A program made the translations under genes and the position numbers. A stretch of DNA of 64,000 bases, from positions 27,029 to 91,028 of the forward strand of contig SCMQ01000017.1 in the NCBI GenBank assembly GCA_005503335.1, in the 5' to 3' direction. Positions within the stretch are counted from its first letter, which is position 1; every line of letters starts with the position of its first letter. Of the stretch, positions 54,424 to 64,000 are shown one piece after another. The notes below the pieces were generated by a model, which saw only the letters and a list, made by a program, of their open reading frames with translations, ran no database searches and was not told the DNA's origin. The DNA is from Comamonadaceae bacterium 2FH. Lineage in GTDB: Bacteria > Pseudomonadota > Gammaproteobacteria > Burkholderiales > Burkholderiaceae_C.

Positions 54424-55781
54424 ATGAAACTCTCCTTCCTCGGCGCCGCCGGCACCGTCACCGGCTCCAAGACCCTGGTCACGCACCAGGGCAAGCAGCT
54501 GCTGGTCGACTGCGGTCTGTTCCAGGGCTACAAGAACCTGCGCCTGATGAACTGGGAGCCCTTTCCCTTCGATCCGCGCAAGCTCGACGCGGTCGTGCTG
54601 ACTCATGCCCACCTGGACCATTCGGGCGCCCTGCCGCTGCTGGTCAAGCAGGGCTTCAAGGGCCCGGTGTACGCGACTCCCGGCACGCTCGATGTCTGCG
54701 AGGTGCTGCTGCCCGACAGCGGCCGGTTGCAGGAGGAGGACGCCGAGTACGCGAACCGCCACCAGATCTCCAGGCACAAGCCGGCCTTGCCGCTGTACAC
54801 CGAGGAAGACGCCTTGCGCGCGCTGCGCCGCATCGAGCCGCTGCCCTTCGAGCAGCGGGCCGAGGTGGCGGGGGCCTTTGGCCTGCGCCTGCGGCCTGCC
54901 GGCCACATCCTCGGCGCCAGCTCGGTCGAGCTGGGCCTGGACCGCACCACGCTGCTGTTCTCCGGCGACCTGGGTCGGCCCGACGACAGCATCATGCGGC
55001 CACCGACGCCGATAGAACGCGCCGATTACGTGGTGCTCGAGTCGACCTACGGCGACCGGCTGCACGAGCCGCAGGACGGCGAGGCCGTCCTGGCCGACGT
55101 GATCAAGCGCACGGCGGCGCGCGGCGGTATCGTCGTCATCCCGGCGTTCGCGGTGGGGCGCGCCCAGACGTTGCTGTTCGCCATCTACAGGCTGAAGGCG
55201 CGCGGCGCGATCCCGGACCTGCCGGTCTTCCTCAACAGCCCGATGGCGATCGACATGACCGAGATCTACCACCGGCACCGGGCCCAGCACCGGCTCTCGG
55301 TGGAGGAATGCAGCGGCCTGTGCCATGTCGCGAAAATGGTTCGCTCGGTGGACGAGTCGCGCGCCTTGAATGCGCTGCGCTACCCGGCCATCATCGTCTC
55401 GGCCAGCGGCATGGCCACGGGCGGCCGCGTGCTGCACCACCTCAAGGCCATGGCGCCCGACCGGCGCAACGCCATCGTCTTCGCCGGCTTCCAGGCCGGC
55501 GGCACGCGCGGCGCCCGCATGCTCGCGGGCGAGCGCAGCATACGCATCCACGGCGAGGACGTGGCCGTCAATGCCGAGATCGTCGCCTTGCCCGGCATGT
55601 CGGCCCATGCCGACGCGCGCCAGCTCGTGCAGTGGCTGGCCACGGCGCCGCAGCCGCCGCGCGGCATCTACCTCAACCACGGCGAGCCCGGCCCGGCGGA
55701 CGCGCTGCGCCAGCGCATAGAGCGCGAGCTCGGCTGGAGCGCCTGCGTGCCGCGCCTGGGCCAGCAGCTGGAGCTGCGCCC

Positions 55782-55785
<4 letters not shown>
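54424..55785 (+). CDS. MBL-fold / beta-CASP metallo-hydrolase (RNA-processing type)
   Basis: A 453-residue protein. Metallo-beta-lactamase motifs: [31 protein letters not shown]. The beta-CASP part has [40 protein letters not shown] and [12 protein letters not shown]. Such proteins are nucleases of the CPSF73/RNase J superfamily, but many bacterial members lack known substrates. It lies in a run with the methyltransferase-like gene and the Cu ATPase gene, whose start overlaps its stop (55782-55785). Confidence 0.88.
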
Positions 55786-57923
<2,138 letters not shown>

Positions 57924-57952
57924 ATCGGGGACACCAAGCGCCTGGGAACACG

Positions 57953-59845
57953 ATGGACAAGAAGCAAGCCTTTTCGCTCTGGTACATGCTGCTGGCCCTG
58001 GTGCTGATCATGGTGCTGCAGGAGTTCATCGACAGCCGCCAGACCCAGACCCTGAGCTACAGCGAGTTCAAGCAGGCCCTGGCCGCGGGCAAGGTCGACG
58101 ACATCACGCTGCAGCCCGGCCTGGTCACCGGGCGCCTCAACGCGGACGGCCTCGAGCAGGTGCTGCCCGCCGCGCGCGTGGAGGCGATACGCAAGACCGG
58201 CGGCGAGCACCGCTTCGTGACCGTGCGCGTCGACGACCCCGAGCTCGTGCCGCAGCTCGACGCGGCCAAGGTGCGCTACGCGGGCGCGCTGGAGAGCAAG
58301 TGGCTGGCCCTGCTGCTGTCCTGGGTCGTGCCCACGCTGATCTTCGTGGGCATATGGTTCTTCCTCATGAAGCGCATGGGCGGCGGCATGGGCGGCGGCA
58401 TCCTCGAGATCGGCAAGAGCAAGGCGCGCGTCTACATGCAGCAGCAGACCGGCGTCACCTTCAAGGACGTGGCCGGCATAGACGAGGCCAAGGAAGAACT
58501 GATGGAGGTGGTCGAGTTCCTGCAGCACCCCGAGCGCTACCGGCGCCTGGGCGGCAAGATCCCCAAGGGCGTGCTCATCGTCGGCGCCCCCGGCACCGGT
58601 AAGACCCTGCTGGCCAAGGCCGTGGCCGGCGAGGCCGGCGTGCCCTTCCTCTCGCTCAGCGGCTCGGAGTTCGTCGAGATGTTCGTCGGCGTGGGCGCCG
58701 CCCGCGTGCGCGACCTGTTCGACCAGGCGGCGCAGAAGGCGCCCTGCATCGTCTTCATCGACGAGCTCGACGCGCTGGGCAAGGCGCGCGGCGTCAGCGG
58801 CCTGGGCGGCGGCAACGACGAGCGCGAGCAGACGCTGAACCAGCTGCTGGTGCAGATGGACGGCTTCGACACCAACCGCGGCGTCATCATCATGGCCGCC
58901 ACGAATCGACCCGAGATCCTGGACCCGGCCCTGCTGCGCGCCGGCCGCTTCGACCGCCATGTCACCATCGACAAGCCCGACCTCAATGGCCGGCGCCAGA
59001 TCCTCGAGGTGCATGTGAAGAACGTCACGCTTGCGCCCGAGGTCGACCTCGCCTCGGTCGCCGCGCGCACGCCCGGCTTCGCCGGCGCGGACCTGGCCAA
59101 CCTGGTCAACGAGGCCACGCTGCGCGCCGCCAAGCGCGGCAAGGACGCGGTCGACATGCAGGACTTCGAGGACGCGCTGGACCGCATCGTCGCCGGCCTG
59201 GAGAAGAAGAACCGCGTGATGAACGCCATGGAGCGCCGCATCGTCGCCCACCATGAGGCCGGCCACGCGCTGCTGGCCGAGCTGCGCGAGCATGCCGACA
59301 AGGTGTCCAAGGTCTCCATCATCCCGCGCGGCGTGGCGGCGCTGGGCTACACCCAGCAGCTGCCCACCGAGGACCGCTACCTGCTGCGCCAGAGCGAGCT
59401 GCTGGACCGCCTGGACGTGCTGCTGGCCGGCCGCATCGCCGAGCAGATCATGTTCGGCGACGTCTCCACCGGCGCCGAGAACGACCTGCAGCGCGCCACC
59501 GACATGGCGCGCCACATGGTCACCCACTACGGCATGAGCGAGACCCTGGGCCTGGCCACCTACGACAGCCAGCCGACCCCGCTCTACCTCAACGGCGTGA
59601 ACCTGCCCGAGCGGCGCAACTGCAGCGAGCGCACCGCCGAGGTCATAGACGCCGAGGTGCGGCGCCTGCTCGACGAGGCGCGCCAGCGCGTCACCGAAAC
59701 CCTGAACGCGCACCGGGACGCGCTCGAGGCCCTGGCCGGCGTGCTGCTGGAAAAGGAAGTGGTGGACCGCACGGGCCTGGAGACCCTGCTCAAGGCGCAT
59801 GGCCTACATTCGGCGCACGAGGCGCAGGCGGGCAAGCCCACCTGA
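57953..59845 (+). CDS. ftsH: FtsH-family membrane AAA protease (accessory paralogue)
   Basis: A 630-residue protein with an N-terminal anchor (8-25), periplasmic domain and second helix (about 117-138), AAA domain with Walker A GAPGTGKT 211-218, Walker [12 protein letters not shown] with [20 protein letters not shown], and zinc protease motif H434-EAG-H438. The post-Walker-B segment [10 protein letters not shown] differs from the EIDAVGRQRG of standard FtsH, and the C-terminal tail is short, so this is probably an extra, stress-associated copy rather than the housekeeping enzyme. It ends the metal block, 17 bp from the convergent ureD gene. Confidence 0.92.
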   Translation: MDKKQAFSLWYMLLALVLIMVLQEFIDSRQTQTLSYSEFKQALAAGKVDDITLQPGLVTGRLNADGLEQVLPAARVEAIRKTGGEHRFVTVRVDDPELVPQLDAAKVRYAGALESKWLALLLSWVVPTLIFVGIWFFLMKRMGGGMGGGILEIGKSKARVYMQQQTGVTFKDVAGIDEAKEELMEVVEFLQHPERYRRLGGKIPKGVLIVGAPGTGKTLLAKAVAGEAGVPFLSLSGSEFVEMFVGVGAARVRDLFDQAAQKAPCIVFIDELDALGKARGVSGLGGGNDEREQTLNQLLVQMDGFDTNRGVIIMAATNRPEILDPALLRAGRFDRHVTIDKPDLNGRRQILEVHVKNVTLAPEVDLASVAARTPGFAGADLANLVNEATLRAAKRGKDAVDMQDFEDALDRIVAGLEKKNRVMNAMERRIVAHHEAGHALLAELREHADKVSKVSIIPRGVAALGYTQQLPTEDRYLLRQSELLDRLDVLLAGRIAEQIMFGDVSTGAENDLQRATDMARHMVTHYGMSETLGLATYDSQPTPLYLNGVNLPERRNCSERTAEVIDAEVRRLLDEARQRVTETLNAHRDALEALAGVLLEKEVVDRTGLETLLKAHGLHSAHEAQAGKPT

Positions 59846-59862
59846 GCGGAGGGGCCAGAACC

Positions 59863-60693
59863 CTACATCGCCCAGATGCGCGGCGCGAGGCCCGGCAGGG
59901 CCCAGAGCTGCTCGCGCCAGGCCGCGCGCAGCCGGCGCGCCAGGTCCATCACGGGCTCGACCACGGGGCCCAGGATGCGCACCACCAGCACGCGGTCCTC
60001 GGGGCTGGTCGCGCCCGCGCTGTCGCGCAGCGCGTGCGCCTCGATCACGGCGCGCGCCGCGTCCAGCGCCTGCTCGCGCCGCTCGCGCGCCAGCGCGCTG
60101 CCGGCCACGAAGAACACCGTGGCCAGGCAGCGCTGGCCCGCCAGGCCCAGCGGGCCGTCGAGCAGCAGCCGGTCGTCGGCGTCGATGCGGCCGCGCTCGA
60201 GCCACACGCCCGGCACCTCCAGGTGCTGCTGCAGCCGGCCGCGCTCGAAGGGCTGGTCCGCATGCGGCAGGCCCAGGGCCGTGACGTCCCAGCCCAGCAG
60301 CTCGGCGCCGGGCGCCAGCTCGCAGCGCAGCCGGTTCTCGGCCAGGCAGCCGCTGTAGCACAGGGCTTCGAGCGGCAGCCACTCCAGGCGCGCGCCGGCC
60401 TGCAGCGCAAGCCGCGCGGTCTGCAGCCCGGTCTCGCCTTGCGACTTGTAGAAGCGCGTCGCGCCCGGCGTGGTGATCAGCCCATGCGCGCCCGGGGCTA
60501 CCGCGACATCGATGTCCAGCGTGTCGCCGCCCACGATGCCGCCCGGCGGGTGCACCAGCACGTTGTGGCAGATGGCGTCGCCTTCGGGGTAGAGGCTTTG
60601 CAGGATGCGCAGCGGTCCGTCGTGCAGGAAGCGCGCCACGGTACGCGGCGCCTGGTGGGAGTAGCTGAGTTGGAGTCGGGCGTGCCAGGGCAT
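59863..60693 (-). CDS. ureD: Urease accessory protein UreD, separated from the urease operon
   Basis: A 276-residue protein, the scaffold for UreF/UreG on apo-urease. Landmarks: ARLQLSYSHQAPRTVARFLHDGPLRILQSLYPEGDAICHNVLVHPPGGIVGGDTLDIDVAVAPGAHGLITTPGATRFYKS and EALCYSGCLAENRLRC. The C-terminal LPRIWAM-type ending is near standard. It is on the minus strand like ureABCEFG but lies 34 kb upstream of ureA in transcription direction. It must have its own promoter in 60694-60950. No second ureD copy is seen. Confidence 0.95.
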   Translation of the reverse strand: MPWHARLQLSYSHQAPRTVARFLHDGPLRILQSLYPEGDAICHNVLVHPPGGIVGGDTLDIDVAVAPGAHGLITTPGATRFYKSQGETGLQTARLALQAGARLEWLPLEALCYSGCLAENRLRCELAPGAELLGWDVTALGLPHADQPFERGRLQQHLEVPGVWLERGRIDADDRLLLDGPLGLAGQRCLATVFFVAGSALARERREQALDAARAVIEAHALRDSAGATSPEDRVLVVRILGPVVEPVMDLARRLRAAWREQLWALPGLAPRIWAM

Positions 60694-61105
60694 GGGCGGG
60701 GAGTGTACGGGGTCGTGGGGGAGCGAATTCAGTCTTAACGTTCGGTTCCGCCAAGGAGCGGGCACAGCTTGGTCCACCGTCAATGTGGCGCAAATGCCGC
60801 AATTGCCGGTGTCGGCCACGCCACGGTGTGAAAAAACGGCTTACGGGAACGCTGGCTGCCTTGGTTCGCAAGCTATAGTGTTTGTAACTAATCATTTCCA
60901 TGGCACGGCGACCCCCAGTGGGCGCAGCGCCGAAAGAAATTCAGGGAGCGAGTAACGTGGCACTCAAACGGCTGTTGCGACAGGCGAGCTTTCTCGTTCC
61001 CCGAAACAGGACGACATCTGCCCTTCTCTGGCTGGCCACGCCCCATGGGGCTTCAGGCATATGTCGGACCGGAGCGTCTGCTTTTTTGTCAAAGGGGAAA
61101 TCAAC

Positions 61106-61528
61106 ATGAAAAAACCGATCGCAGCAGTTCTCTCACTCGGCATCGTGCTTGCTGGTTGCGCCACTGCCTCGAAGGACATTGCGCCTAACTATGTGTCGCC
61201 TATGCAGTATCAGTCCTATGACTGTGAGCAAATTGCGGCTGAGACACAACGTATCCAAGTCCGTGTGAACCAGCTGGGTGGCCGACTGGACGAGGCAGCC
61301 TCGAACGACAAGGCAATCGCCGGCGTCGGCGCCATTCTTTTCTGGCCTGCGTTGTTTGCGCTGGGAGGCACAAAGCAACAGGAGGCTGAATATGCGCGAC
61401 TCAAGGGGGAATATGACGCCCTGCAGCAAGCCGCCGTTCAGAAAAAATGCCCTGGCGCCGTCGCACCCGCCCAAACCGCATCCACCCCCAGTGCGGGGAA
61501 AGCGGTTGAGGTGGTACAAAAGCCCTGA
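61106..61528 (+). CDS. Small outer-membrane-type lipoprotein
   Basis: A 140-residue protein with a classical lipobox (MKKPIAAVLSLGIVLAGC, Cys 18). The mature part YVSPMQYQSYDCEQIAAETQRIQVRVNQLGGRLDEAASNDKAIAGVGAILFWPALFALGG has one hydrophobic stretch, then a coiled segment and CPG. This is a common conserved lipoprotein layout without known function. AAGGGGAAA precedes ATG 61106. Codon use is less GC-biased than most neighbours. The 60694-61105 leader holds promoters for this gene and ureD but no other gene I can support. Confidence 0.8.
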   Translation: MKKPIAAVLSLGIVLAGCATASKDIAPNYVSPMQYQSYDCEQIAAETQRIQVRVNQLGGRLDEAASNDKAIAGVGAILFWPALFALGGTKQQEAEYARLKGEYDALQQAAVQKKCPGAVAPAQTASTPSAGKAVEVVQKP

Positions 61529-61574
61529 CGCGCTGCCTGCGGACTCGTCCACGACGACATGTGGATGAATACGC

Positions 61575-61600
61575 GATCGGCTGGCGGCGGCCAGCCGATC
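61575..61600. terminator. Strong hairpin downstream of the lipoprotein gene
   Basis: GATCGGCTGGC (61575-61585) and GCCAGCCGATC (61590-61600) form an 11-bp perfect stem with a GGCG loop, 47 bp after the lipoprotein stop. No T-run follows, so it may be a transcript-stabilising or weak termination structure. Confidence 0.5.
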
Positions 61601-61652
61601 AGGGCGCGGTGGCGGCGCCCGACCCTCACCCCACCGGAGTTCCCAGTTGCGT

Positions 61653-61856
61653 TCAAGCTGTGGTGTGCTTCTCCACGTTGCTGAACAAGTCGTGCATGAG
61701 CTTGACCAGGGCGCCCTCGACCACGAGGTCGGCGAAGGTCTGCGTGATTGAGACTGTGACCGGCGCGCAGTCCAGTTGCTCAGATAACATGGATCTCGAT
61801 CGCTCCAACGCCGATGCCAAATCGGGACAAAGCCGCCTCGCTCGCCCTTGACCCAT
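61653..61856 (-). CDS. Short open frame, possible remnant
   Basis: A 67-codon frame on the minus strand. The last ~45 residues (MLSEQLDCAPVTVSITQTFADLVVEGALVKLMHDLF...) have protein-like composition and GC-rich third positions; the first part does not. I do not recognise a family. It could be a small gene or the remains of one. Confidence 0.25.
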   Translation of the reverse strand: MGQGRARRLCPDLASALERSRSMLSEQLDCAPVTVSITQTFADLVVEGALVKLMHDLFSNVEKHTTA

Positions 61857-61868
61857 GACAGCCGGACC

Positions 61869-62012
61869 ATGGCGCCCAACGCTTCTGCTGGCACTGGATC
61901 GCCGCCAACAGCCTGGCTAGCCCTGGGCGTGGGCCTGTCGCTGCTCGTGGCGGGCGCCGTGGTCGGCGCGGTGCACGGCCTGGTGCTTATCTGGCTCTTG
62001 TCTTTGGCTTGA
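61869..62012 (+). CDS. Short single-helix membrane open frame, possible remnant
   Basis: A 47-residue frame ending 13 bp before the ammonia-lyase gene. A polar start (MAPNASAGTGSPPTAW) is followed by one long hydrophobic segment (LALGVGLSLLVAGAVVGAVHGLVLIWLLSLA). It resembles the last helix of a membrane protein, so it may be a C-terminal remnant rather than a functional gene. No ribosome-binding site is evident. Confidence 0.3.
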   Translation: MAPNASAGTGSPPTAWLALGVGLSLLVAGAVVGAVHGLVLIWLLSLA

Positions 62013-62025
62013 CGAAAGGACGCTC

Positions 62026-62991
62026 ATGATCACTTTGAACCTGCCCACTTTCGACGACGTGATTTCGGCCTCCGAACGCATCGAGGGCCACGCCCATCGC
62101 ACCCCGGTCATGAGGTCGCGCACGGTCGACCAGGCGTTCGGCGCCGAGCTCTTCTTCAAATGCGAGAACCTGCAGCGCATGGGCGCTTTCAAGTTTCGCG
62201 GCGCCTTCAATGCGCTGTCGAAGTTCGACGCGCGGCAGCGCCGCGCGGGCGTGGTGGCTTTCTCCTCGGGCAACCACGCACAAGCCATCGCCCTGTCGGC
62301 CAGCCTGCTGGGTATGCCCGCCACCATCGTCATGCCGCACGACGCGCCGGCCATCAAGGTGGCGGCGACCCAGGGCTACGGCGGAACCGTGGTCCTCTAC
62401 GATCGCTACAAGGAAGACCGAGAACAGATCGGCCGCGAGCTGGCCGACAAGCATGGCTTGACGCTGATCCCGCCGTACGACCACCCCGACGTGATCGCGG
62501 GCCAGGGCACGGCGGCCAAGGAGTTGTTCGAGGAGGAGGGGCCGCTCGATGCGCTCTTTGTGAGTCTGGGGGGCGGCGGGCTGCTCGCCGGCTCGGCCTT
62601 GTCCACGCGCGCGCTGGCGCCGGCCTGCAAGCTCTACGGCGTCGAGCCCGAGGCGGGCAACGACGGGCAGCAATCGTTTCGCAGCGGGTCCATCGTCCAC
62701 ATAGAAACACCCAAGACCATTGCCGACGGTGCGCAGACCCAGCACCTGGGCAGCTACACCTTCCCCATCATCCGGCGCGATGTGGACGACGTGCTCACCG
62801 TGACCGACGCGCAGCTTGTCGCCTGCATGGCTTTCTTCGCGGAGCGCATGAAGCTGGTGGTCGAACCCACCGGCTGCCTGGGCTTCGCCGCCGCCCGCGA
62901 GATGAAGTCGCAGCTGCGGGGGCAGCGGATCGGGGTGCTGCTCAGCGGCGGCAACGTCGACCTGCAGCGGTTCTGCGCCCTGTTGGCCTGA
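62026..62991 (+). CDS. PLP-dependent threonine/hydroxyaspartate ammonia-lyase
   Basis: A 321-residue fold-type II PLP enzyme. The Schiff-base lysine is in MGAFKFRGAFNAL (about residue 55), the phosphate-binding loop is SLGGGGLLAGSAL, and FSSGNHAQAIALSA contacts the substrate. C-terminal CMAFFAERMKLVVEPTGCLG and SGGNVDL are conserved. No ACT regulatory domain is present, so this is a short catabolic-type threonine/serine dehydratase or threo-3-hydroxyaspartate dehydratase. AGGACG precedes ATG 62026. It converges on the Bug pseudogene. Confidence 0.9.
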   Translation: MITLNLPTFDDVISASERIEGHAHRTPVMRSRTVDQAFGAELFFKCENLQRMGAFKFRGAFNALSKFDARQRRAGVVAFSSGNHAQAIALSASLLGMPATIVMPHDAPAIKVAATQGYGGTVVLYDRYKEDREQIGRELADKHGLTLIPPYDHPDVIAGQGTAAKELFEEEGPLDALFVSLGGGGLLAGSALSTRALAPACKLYGVEPEAGNDGQQSFRSGSIVHIETPKTIADGAQTQHLGSYTFPIIRRDVDDVLTVTDAQLVACMAFFAERMKLVVEPTGCLGFAAAREMKSQLRGQRIGVLLSGGNVDLQRFCALLA

Positions 62992-63001
62992 GAACCTGCG
63001 T

Positions 63002-63890
63002 TCACGCCGCCTTGATGCCGAAGCGCCTGATGATTTCGGCGTAGCGCGCAGACTCCTTGCGCATGCGCTCGGCGAAGGCGGCGCGCGGAGTTGCCTGCAG
63101 GTCGGTGCCGAGCGCGGCGAGCCGGGAGCGGGTTTCGGGGCGGCGCAGCACGGTGAAGGCGGCGCGCTCCAGCGCCTGCACGGCCGCCGCCGGCGCGCGG
63201 GCCGGGGCCAGCAGGCCGTACCAGGCGACGAAGTCGTCGTCGGCCATGATGCCCAGGGCCTCGCCCACCGTGGGCACCTCGGCCACCAGTGGCGAGCGCT
63301 GCGGCTGGGTGACGGCCAGCGCGACCAGCTTGCCCGTGGCTAGGTGGGGAAGCACGGGCGGCGCGCCCACCAGGGCCATGGTGACCTCGCCGGCCAGGGC
63401 CGCCGTGGTCGCGGGGGCCGCGCCTTTGTAGGGCACGTGGACGATGTCGATGCCGGTCTGCGCGCGCAGCAGCTCGACCGCGATGTGTTGCGGCGTGCCG
63501 TTGCCCGGCGTGCCTATGGACAGGCCGCCGCGCTGCCGCCGGCCGGCCTCTAGGCCGCGCGCAGGCTCTTGGCGCCCAGCGAAGGGTGGGCCACGAGGAC
63601 GTTGGGCGACTGGGCCACGAGCACGATGGGCGTGAAGTCGTTCGCGGCCGAGTAGTTGGGCTTTTCCTGCAGCGAGGGGTTGATGGTCAGCTCGGGGTTG
63701 CCGGCCAGCAGCACGGTGTAGCCGTCGGGTGCGGCCTTGGCCACGGCGTCGGCGCCCAGTGTGCCGCCTGCACCTGGGCGGTTATCGACCACGAAGGATT
63801 GGCCCAGCTCCTCGCCCATGCCCTGGGCCAGCAGGCGCGCCACGGCGTCGATGCCGCCCCGAGGGCGGCGAGTGCGTTTCTGCGGTTCAT
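63002..63890 (-). pseudogene. Disrupted Bug-family (TctC) receptor gene
   Basis: From ATG 63890 a signal-peptide start (MNRRNALAALGA) is followed by loss of the usual FPAGG-type region. In a shifted frame come VARLLAQGMGEELGQSFVVDNRPGAGGTLGADAVAKAAPDGYTVLLAG and NVLVAHPSLGAKSL, ending at a stop at 63550-63552. A third frame continues GTPGNGTPQHIAVELLRAQTGIDIVHVPYKGAAPATTAALAGEV to 63002. At least two frame breaks and an internal deletion of about 35 codons separate the pieces, so it is not functional unless sequencing errors are involved. 63894-64000 holds no gene I can support. Confidence 0.8.
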
Positions 63891-64000
63891 GCTTGTCTTA
63901 TATGGATGCCTCCCGGATAGCAAGAAGAATTTGTGTTGTGCTGCGAAGAAGTCGGCTGCGTCCTTATATCCGGCCTTGATTGCGTGGTTCACCTGGTTGC

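Noticed and set aside
60863..61109. Small open frame upstream of the lipoprotein gene
   Set aside because: It lacks a ribosome-binding site, has no family resemblance, and overlaps the start of the well-supported lipoprotein gene.

Overview
The window is GC-rich throughout, with dense, short-spaced genes and many ATGA/TGATG stop-start overlaps. Gene families and gene order (yicC beside a Ser/Thr kinase, a PPM phosphatase, rph, rdgB and hemW; Bug-type TctC receptors; urt and ure genes; cad/cus metal efflux) point to a betaproteobacterium of the Burkholderiales, most likely Comamonadaceae. I cannot name genus or species from sequence alone.

Layout. 1-5.0 kb is the right end of a mobile or defence island. 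It holds the tail of a probable 2OG-Fe(II) oxygenase, a three-domain TOTE-type protein (primase + SF2 helicase + nuclease), a convergent AlbA_2/ATPase/HTH regulator with a repeated operator-like motif, and an integrase remnant. 5.1-11.1 kb is core: yicC divergent from stpK-ppm-rph-rdgB-hemW, then tRNA-Ser(UGA). Two junctions in this operon have been invaded, one by a MITE-like element and one by two 83-bp repeat units. 11.2-17.1 kb holds a secreted phosphoesterase and a small catabolic unit (Bug receptor, sulfatase, AraC regulator, FAD monooxygenase) with a shared promoter element. 17.4-21.2 kb pairs a FeeM-like N-acyl synthase with a membrane GGDEF/EAL protein.

21.3-25.7 kb is the urease operon ureA-(57-aa His-rich gene)-ureB-ureC-ureE-ureF-ureG on the minus strand. 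Divergent from it (25.8-30.4 kb) is a permease-sensor fusion: an NCS1 nucleobase-type transporter joined to a Cys cluster, a histidine kinase and a receiver, overlapping a LuxR-type response regulator. A HEPN/MNT pair follows, then the urea ABC transporter urtABCDE (31.5-37.3 kb). Together these would import urea, hydrolyse it, and possibly sense a related nitrogen compound.

37.3-59.8 kb is a metal-resistance block: cadA-type ATPase and CadR/PbrR regulator, a CusCBA-type RND system, a second TolC-like protein, multicopper oxidase, cupredoxin CopI, CusF-like protein, several small secreted Cys/His/Met-rich proteins, a methyltransferase-like membrane protein, an MBL/beta-CASP protein, a Cu-type ATPase and an extra FtsH. 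A Cus/Cop-type copper box and an FNR-type box lie inside it. ureD, the missing urease accessory gene, lies beyond it at 59.9-60.7 kb, in the same orientation as ureA but 34 kb away. 60.7-64 kb holds a lipoprotein, a PLP ammonia-lyase and a broken Bug receptor gene.
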